Assembly: GCA_001805655.1 (NCBI GenBank)
Contig: MHGR01000028.1
Location: 18,630 to 27,695, forward strand
Length of the DNA: 9,066 nt
DNA from: Omnitrophica WOR_2 bacterium RIFCSPHIGHO2_02_FULL_52_10
GTDB taxonomy: Bacteria > Omnitrophota > Gorgyraeia > Zapsychrales > Zapsychraceae
Direction: 5' to 3'
The position numbers and the translations under genes are program-made. The notes under the pieces are model-generated. The model did no database searches. It saw only the letters and a list, made by a program, of their open reading frames with translations, and was not told the origin of the DNA. Shown one piece after another: positions 5,742 through 9,066 of this stretch; position 1 is the first letter of the stretch, and each line of letters starts with the position of its first letter.

Positions 5742-7054
5742 TAAAACGCGTAGGTCAGATCAATCAGATACTGTGGATTGCCATCAAGCTCTTCTGGAAA
5801 GACCTTGCCCTCGATCATGAGTTTAATGTTGGCCCGGGGCCAGGCTAAGAGACTGCCGATGATCGCGCCGGTATCCTCCCTGAAGGCCTCATCGTAGTTC
5901 ACCTTTTCGTAGCCGAATGCGGCCGAAAGCCAGGGAAAGATCACATAATCCGCCTCGGTAAACCATGACCAGCTCTTTACATCACTGGCCGTCGAGGTGG
6001 GGCGGCCGTCATGGCCAAACAAGAGCGCGCCATAGAGGTCAAGGTTCCCAAAGTTAATGCGGGCATCGCCGCCAATGCGCCGGAACTGGTTCTCGATGCC
6101 GGTGGAAACCGTTGTGGTGCCAAAGTAGCCGAACTGCCCGATCGTCAGGGCGTTGTCAACCCAGTTATCGGTCTGCTTGAGTTCGGCCTCCTGATCGCCA
6201 GCCAATTCCTTTCCGTCAAAAGAAAGCCCCCCGTGCTTGTAGGCGACACGGTAATAGTAATCTTTCGCGTCGTTGTTATCCTCAACGCCGGCTGGGGTCC
6301 CGCTCGAACTCAGGCCATTCACAACCCCCGTCGCGTATTGCACCCGATGCGCCACCACTCCGTTTGCCTCAATGCCGGATTGTAAGTCGCTAAAGTCCCA
6401 GGCGGCCGCACCCGAACCCAACGCATAGGTAAAGGGAGCGGCTTTGTTAATCGTCCTCCGAGTATTGAGCGGAATCAAGAGCGTCCCCACATCGAGCCTT
6501 CCGACCCGCAGGTTCAGGGCATCCTCAGGGACGATCCCAAACGATCCCCAGTTTTTTTTGGAAAAGAGGTCATTGAAGCGCAGAAAAATCCGGTTGAGGG
6601 TGCTCGATTGCAGGTTGTACTCACTCCAAAAGGAAAAGCCCTCCCCGGCCGTCCCCCCTGTAAAGAGCTTGAATTCGTGTGGAAATTTGAAATTCACCGA
6701 AGGGTCCTTGCTTTCATCCACGAAGATGCGCTGGTGGGCATAGAAGGAAACCGGCACGTTCGCAGGAATGGCCCCGGGCCAGACGGTGTCAGGGAAGGCG
6801 CGCTTCCAGGCCTCTGCCCCTAAAGAGACAGGCTCCTCTTTCACGAGCGGGGCGTCCTGTCCGCCAGGAATGACGTATCCATTTTGCCGAAACGTCTCGC
6901 CGAAGGGATTAAGTTTGAAGAAGCCGATGTGGCAGGTTGTGCAACTCGTGCGGTACTTTCGCGCAAAGGTCGGCAAGGCGTTTGTCTCGTCGACGAACAT
7001 GAGGATTACTCCGGCGCTGACGAGTACCGTTAAAATAAACGCTTTGGCTTTCAT
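5741..7054 (-). CDS. Cyc2-like outer-membrane monoheme cytochrome c-porin fusion
   Basis: The protein has 437 residues. The signal peptide is about residues 1-26 (cleavage near TNA/LPT). A single heme-binding CTTCH follows at 38-42, flanked by FARKYRTS before and KLNPFGETFRQNGY after. The rest has alternating aromatic/polar strands typical of an outer-membrane beta-barrel and ends in DLTYAF with the C-terminal Phe recognised by the BAM machinery. Cyc2 of iron oxidisers has the same plan: an N-terminal FAR...CxxCH...LN.FG..F...GY heme segment plugged into a roughly 16-strand porin. Here the first motif is FARK rather than FARQ, so I call it Cyc2-like, with substrate unproven. The inferred role is moving electrons across the outer membrane. 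ATG 7052-7054 is chosen because GAGG lies 5 nt upstream; the GTG at 7058-7060 abuts that site. It is preceded by phased repeats and followed by a probable partner gene. Other possibilities are a heme-tagged diffusion porin or another extracellular electron-transfer conduit. Confidence 0.82.
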   Translation of the reverse strand: MKAKAFILTVLVSAGVILMFVDETNALPTFARKYRTSCTTCHIGFFKLNPFGETFRQNGYVIPGGQDAPLVKEEPVSLGAEAWKRAFPDTVWPGAIPANVPVSFYAHQRIFVDESKDPSVNFKFPHEFKLFTGGTAGEGFSFWSEYNLQSSTLNRIFLRFNDLFSKKNWGSFGIVPEDALNLRVGRLDVGTLLIPLNTRRTINKAAPFTYALGSGAAAWDFSDLQSGIEANGVVAHRVQYATGVVNGLSSSGTPAGVEDNNDAKDYYYRVAYKHGGLSFDGKELAGDQEAELKQTDNWVDNALTIGQFGYFGTTTVSTGIENQFRRIGGDARINFGNLDLYGALLFGHDGRPTSTASDVKSWSWFTEADYVIFPWLSAAFGYEKVNYDEAFREDTGAIIGSLLAWPRANIKLMIEGKVFPEELDGNPQYLIDLTYAF

Positions 7055-7081
7055 GCTCACCTCTTTCTTTTAGTATTCCAA

Positions 7082-7153
7082 TTAAGAAAAGATGCGCGTA
7101 TTTTAGGTGTAAGCTATTAAGAAATGCTTAAGAAGGGCTTAAATTTTCTTAAG
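7082..7153 (-). promoter_or_regulatory. Phased YTTAAG direct repeats and -10 element: probable response-regulator-controlled promoter of the cytochrome-porin gene
   Basis: On the minus strand, units CTTAAGAAAA (7153-7144), TTTAAGCCCTT (7143-7133), CTTAAGCATTT (7132-7122) and CTTAATAG (7121-7114) put TTAA cores at 7149, 7139, 7128 and 7117, spaced 10, 11 and 11 bp. A weaker TTAC lies at 7109-7112 and an isolated TTAA at 7082-7085. TAAAAT (7105-7100) is a 5/6 match to a -10 element and lies 11 nt beyond the last full unit, with no good -35. Same-face direct repeats replacing the -35 are the pattern of OmpR/PhoB-family activators, and such a regulator is encoded just upstream. The first unit overlaps the kinase stop codon. 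Confidence 0.55.
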
Positions 7154-8543
7154 CCAAAGGGAGGGTGACGTAGAAGGCGCTTCCTTTACCGGGGGAGCTC
7201 TCAACGCGAATGGTTCCGCTGTGAGCCTCAGCAATCCATTTGCAGATCGACAGCCCGAGCCCGTAGCTGCCGTCGACTTGTCCTCTGGATTTGTCGGCAC
7301 GATAGAAGCGATCGAAAATCCGTTGGAGATCTTGAGCCGCAATACCAATCCCGCTGTCAGCCACCTTGAGCTCGAGGTGGCCGTTCTCTACGCGAGAGCC
7401 CATCATGACCCGGCCGGCGGCCGGCGTATATTTCACCGCATTATCTATGAGGTTAAGGAGAAGTTGCTTCAGCCGCATTTCATCGCCCTGTAGAACAACA
7501 TCGACGCCGTTAGTAAGTTCCACCTGGATTCCCTTAGACTCAGACAATATCCGGGCCTGTTCCGCCATCTCTTCCATCACACGATTCATAGGGACCGGTT
7601 TGGAATCCAGTGATATCTTTTCCTCATCAGCGTTGGAAAGAAAAAGTAGCGTATCGACTAATCGGGATATCCGACTGATTTCGCTGGAGCAGACCTCCAA
7701 GATCGCCCGACAACGGTCTGGATGAAGATGTGTTTTCAAGCCGAGTTCAATTTCTCCCTTCAGCACAGTTAAGGGGGTACGAAGTTCGTGGGAGGCATCT
7801 GAGACGAACTGTTGCATCTGCGTGAAGGAGCGGCGGAGCCGTTGGATCATCTTGTTAAAGGTTTCGGCAAGCACCTGGACCTCATCGCTAGTCTGGGGGA
7901 CGCATAATTGATGGTCAATGTCCTTTGCTTGGATTGCCTGGGCGGTTCGAATGACTTCACGCAGAGGGGACAGCGCCCGGTTGAGCAACACCCATGCCCC
8001 CAAACTGGCAAGAATCATCATGAACGGAATCGCAACGACCAAGATGGCAGATGTCTGCATTAAGGTCTGTTGAACCCCACGAAGGGGAATCGCCACAAAC
8101 CCGATATACGCAACTTGTCCGCCCTCATACACCTGCCGTGTCGTCATGCGCCAAGACTCGCCCGTGGGCAACCGAAATGTCATGGGGCGGTCTCCTGTCT
8201 TTCCGATATTCGAACGAAGCCTCGCTGCAATCTCTGTTGATAAACCGGTTGATTCATAGATGACCTGTCCCTTGTGATCAAGTATCCGAACATAGAGATC
8301 CGACCCTAATCTGGTCAGCTCAGCCATTTCTCCCACAACCTTGCCAAGCTCAAGCTGTCGGTGCTGGGGGAGCAACTCGACCAGACAAGTCGTATAGGTC
8401 GAAAGCCGATCGTCAAACTCATCAAGGAGCCTCGATGACACCATCTGATAGAGACCCGTCGCCAAAAGGAGGTGAGCGCACCCCAGGCTGAAAATGTACC
8501 AGACGATCAGCCGGAATCGGATATTTTTATGATTGAGTTTCAT
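7149..8543 (-). CDS. Sensor histidine kinase, CusS/heavy-metal-sensor-like class
   Basis: The protein has 464 residues. A first membrane helix lies at about 10-32, a periplasmic sensor of roughly 125 residues follows, and a second helix is at about 164-188. HAMP spans about 188-242. The HisKA domain has FVSDASHELRTPLT with phospho-acceptor H252. The ATPase domain has an N-box LLLNLIDNAVKYTP (361-374), DSGIGI (396-401), DRFYRAD (411-417) and GSYGLGLSICKW (425-436). All catalytic motifs look intact. It would autophosphorylate and pass phosphate to the adjacent regulator. The periplasmic domain layout resembles CusS/QseC-type sensors, but the ligand cannot be read from sequence. The start is ATG 8541-8543, which overlaps the regulator stop as ATGA; the frame is open to a GTG at 8591, but that part lies inside the regulator gene. 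The downstream repeats and cytochrome-porin operon are the likely local target. Confidence 0.94.
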   Translation of the reverse strand: MKLNHKNIRFRLIVWYIFSLGCAHLLLATGLYQMVSSRLLDEFDDRLSTYTTCLVELLPQHRQLELGKVVGEMAELTRLGSDLYVRILDHKGQVIYESTGLSTEIAARLRSNIGKTGDRPMTFRLPTGESWRMTTRQVYEGGQVAYIGFVAIPLRGVQQTLMQTSAILVVAIPFMMILASLGAWVLLNRALSPLREVIRTAQAIQAKDIDHQLCVPQTSDEVQVLAETFNKMIQRLRRSFTQMQQFVSDASHELRTPLTVLKGEIELGLKTHLHPDRCRAILEVCSSEISRISRLVDTLLFLSNADEEKISLDSKPVPMNRVMEEMAEQARILSESKGIQVELTNGVDVVLQGDEMRLKQLLLNLIDNAVKYTPAAGRVMMGSRVENGHLELKVADSGIGIAAQDLQRIFDRFYRADKSRGQVDGSYGLGLSICKWIAEAHSGTIRVESSPGKGSAFYVTLPLA

Positions 8544-9066
8544 CTGCTGGAGACTTCGGACGGTTTGCTTATAGTATACCCTACTCCACACACGGTTTGA
8601 ATGAGAGGAGGGTGAAATCCGCGATCAATCTTATTGCGGAGGTGACTTATATGCACTTCCACGAGATTTGTGCCGCTGTCAAAGTTGTAGTTCCATATAT
8701 GCTCTTCAATCATTGTCTTGGTGAGCACCTGGCCTATGTTGCGCAGGAGATACTCCAGGAGCGCAAACTCCTTCGGGGTGAGATCGATGGGCTTCCCGAG
8801 GCGGGTTACGCGACGCGTTGTGACGTCAAGGACAAGATTGGCGCTATGGAGCGTGGTTGATTGAGCAGTTCCCCGCCGCAACAGGGACCGGACTCGTGCG
8901 ATAAGTTCTGCGACTGCAAAAGGTTTAACCAGATAATCATCGCACCCGGCGTTCAGGCCCGTGACACGGTCATGGACCGTGCCTTTCGCTGTTAAGGCAA
9001 GCACTGGGGTTGCCAAACCCCGTTGGCGCAAGGTCCTTAGGAACGACAGACCGTCAACTTTAGGAA
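8540..9066 (-). CDS. OmpR/PhoB-family response regulator, N-terminal part off the window
   Basis: 174 codons are visible. The receiver remnant starts PKVDGLSFLR and keeps the switch Thr in VLALTAKG and the conserved Lys-Pro in DDYLVKPF; the phospho-acceptor Asp lies just beyond the right edge. A winged-helix domain spans about visible residues 77-165: LTPKEFALLEYLL, then the recognition helix NLVEVHISHLRNKI and the wing TVCGVGYTI. This is the layout of CusR/PhoB-type regulators, which bind DNA as tandem dimers on 10-11-bp direct repeats. It is coupled to the kinase by a 4-nt ATGA overlap. The frame reads through to the edge without a start, so the gene is incomplete only because of the window. 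Confidence 0.96.
   Translation of the reverse strand, partial: PKVDGLSFLRTLRQRGLATPVLALTAKGTVHDRVTGLNAGCDDYLVKPFAVAELIARVRSLLRRGTAQSTTLHSANLVLDVTTRRVTRLGKPIDLTPKEFALLEYLLRNIGQVLTKTMIEEHIWNYNFDSGTNLVEVHISHLRNKIDRGFHPPLIQTVCGVGYTISKPSEVSSR

Noticed and set aside
6011..6385. Plus-strand ORF of 124 codons
   Set aside because: Antisense to the barrel portion of the cytochrome-porin; composition is typical of a shadow frame.
8544..8591. Upstream GTG start for the histidine kinase
   Set aside because: It would add 16 residues translated from the regulator gene; the ATGA overlap at 8540-8543 is the usual coupling arrangement.
1..9066. CRISPR array, tRNA or rRNA genes, transposase
   Set aside because: No regularly spaced repeat-spacer pattern, no cloverleaf or rRNA-like sequence and no transposase motifs were found on either strand.

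Overview
The window reads as a stretch of chromosome from a respiratory Gram-negative bacterium. It carries an outer-membrane beta-barrel with a C-terminal aromatic residue, periplasmic proteins with signal peptides, and system II (ResB/CcsA) cytochrome c maturation. GC content is moderate in the genes and clearly lower in the two long gaps. The combination of a Cyc2-like heme-porin, system II maturation beside hemA, and small cupredoxin/carboxypeptidase-regulatory proteins is reminiscent of Nitrospirota or Desulfobacterota-type organisms. That placement is inference only, because there is no rRNA or other taxonomic marker here. Every supported gene is on the minus strand, so transcription runs from the right end of the window to the left.

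Right part (about 4870-9066). The 3' part of an OmpR/PhoB-type response regulator is coupled by an ATGA overlap to a CusS-like sensor histidine kinase. A 94-nt gap follows, holding a row of YTTAAG direct repeats spaced 10-11 bp, just upstream of a good -10 element. Next come a monoheme cytochrome c-porin fusion of the Cyc2-like type and, 31 nt further on, a secreted protein with a C-terminal carboxypeptidase-regulatory-like beta-sandwich. The natural reading is that the two-component system binds the repeats and switches on the two-gene outer-membrane electron-transfer unit. A 35-codon ORF overlapping the end of the last gene is a weak small-protein candidate.

Middle part (1221-4664). Four genes overlap head to tail: resB (TTG start), hemA, ccsA (GTG start) and a periplasmic cupredoxin with a full set of blue-copper ligands. 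The unit joins the committed step of heme synthesis, heme delivery and attachment to c-type cytochromes, and a small electron carrier. HemA lacks most of the usual C-terminal dimerisation domain. Upstream of resB are nested inverted repeats and a possible promoter.

Left part (1-1220). An MBL-fold/rhodanese persulfide-dioxygenase-like gene runs off the left edge. Its N-terminal codons are missing: homology stops directly against a stop codon and a 30-bp perfect palindrome, followed by a second, longer imperfect inverted repeat. This looks like a rearrangement or insertion boundary, though an assembly join cannot be excluded.

The genes suggest one theme: building c-type cytochromes and moving electrons through the envelope, with a locally encoded regulator. 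The Cyc2-like protein and its repeat-bearing promoter are the parts most worth a closer look.
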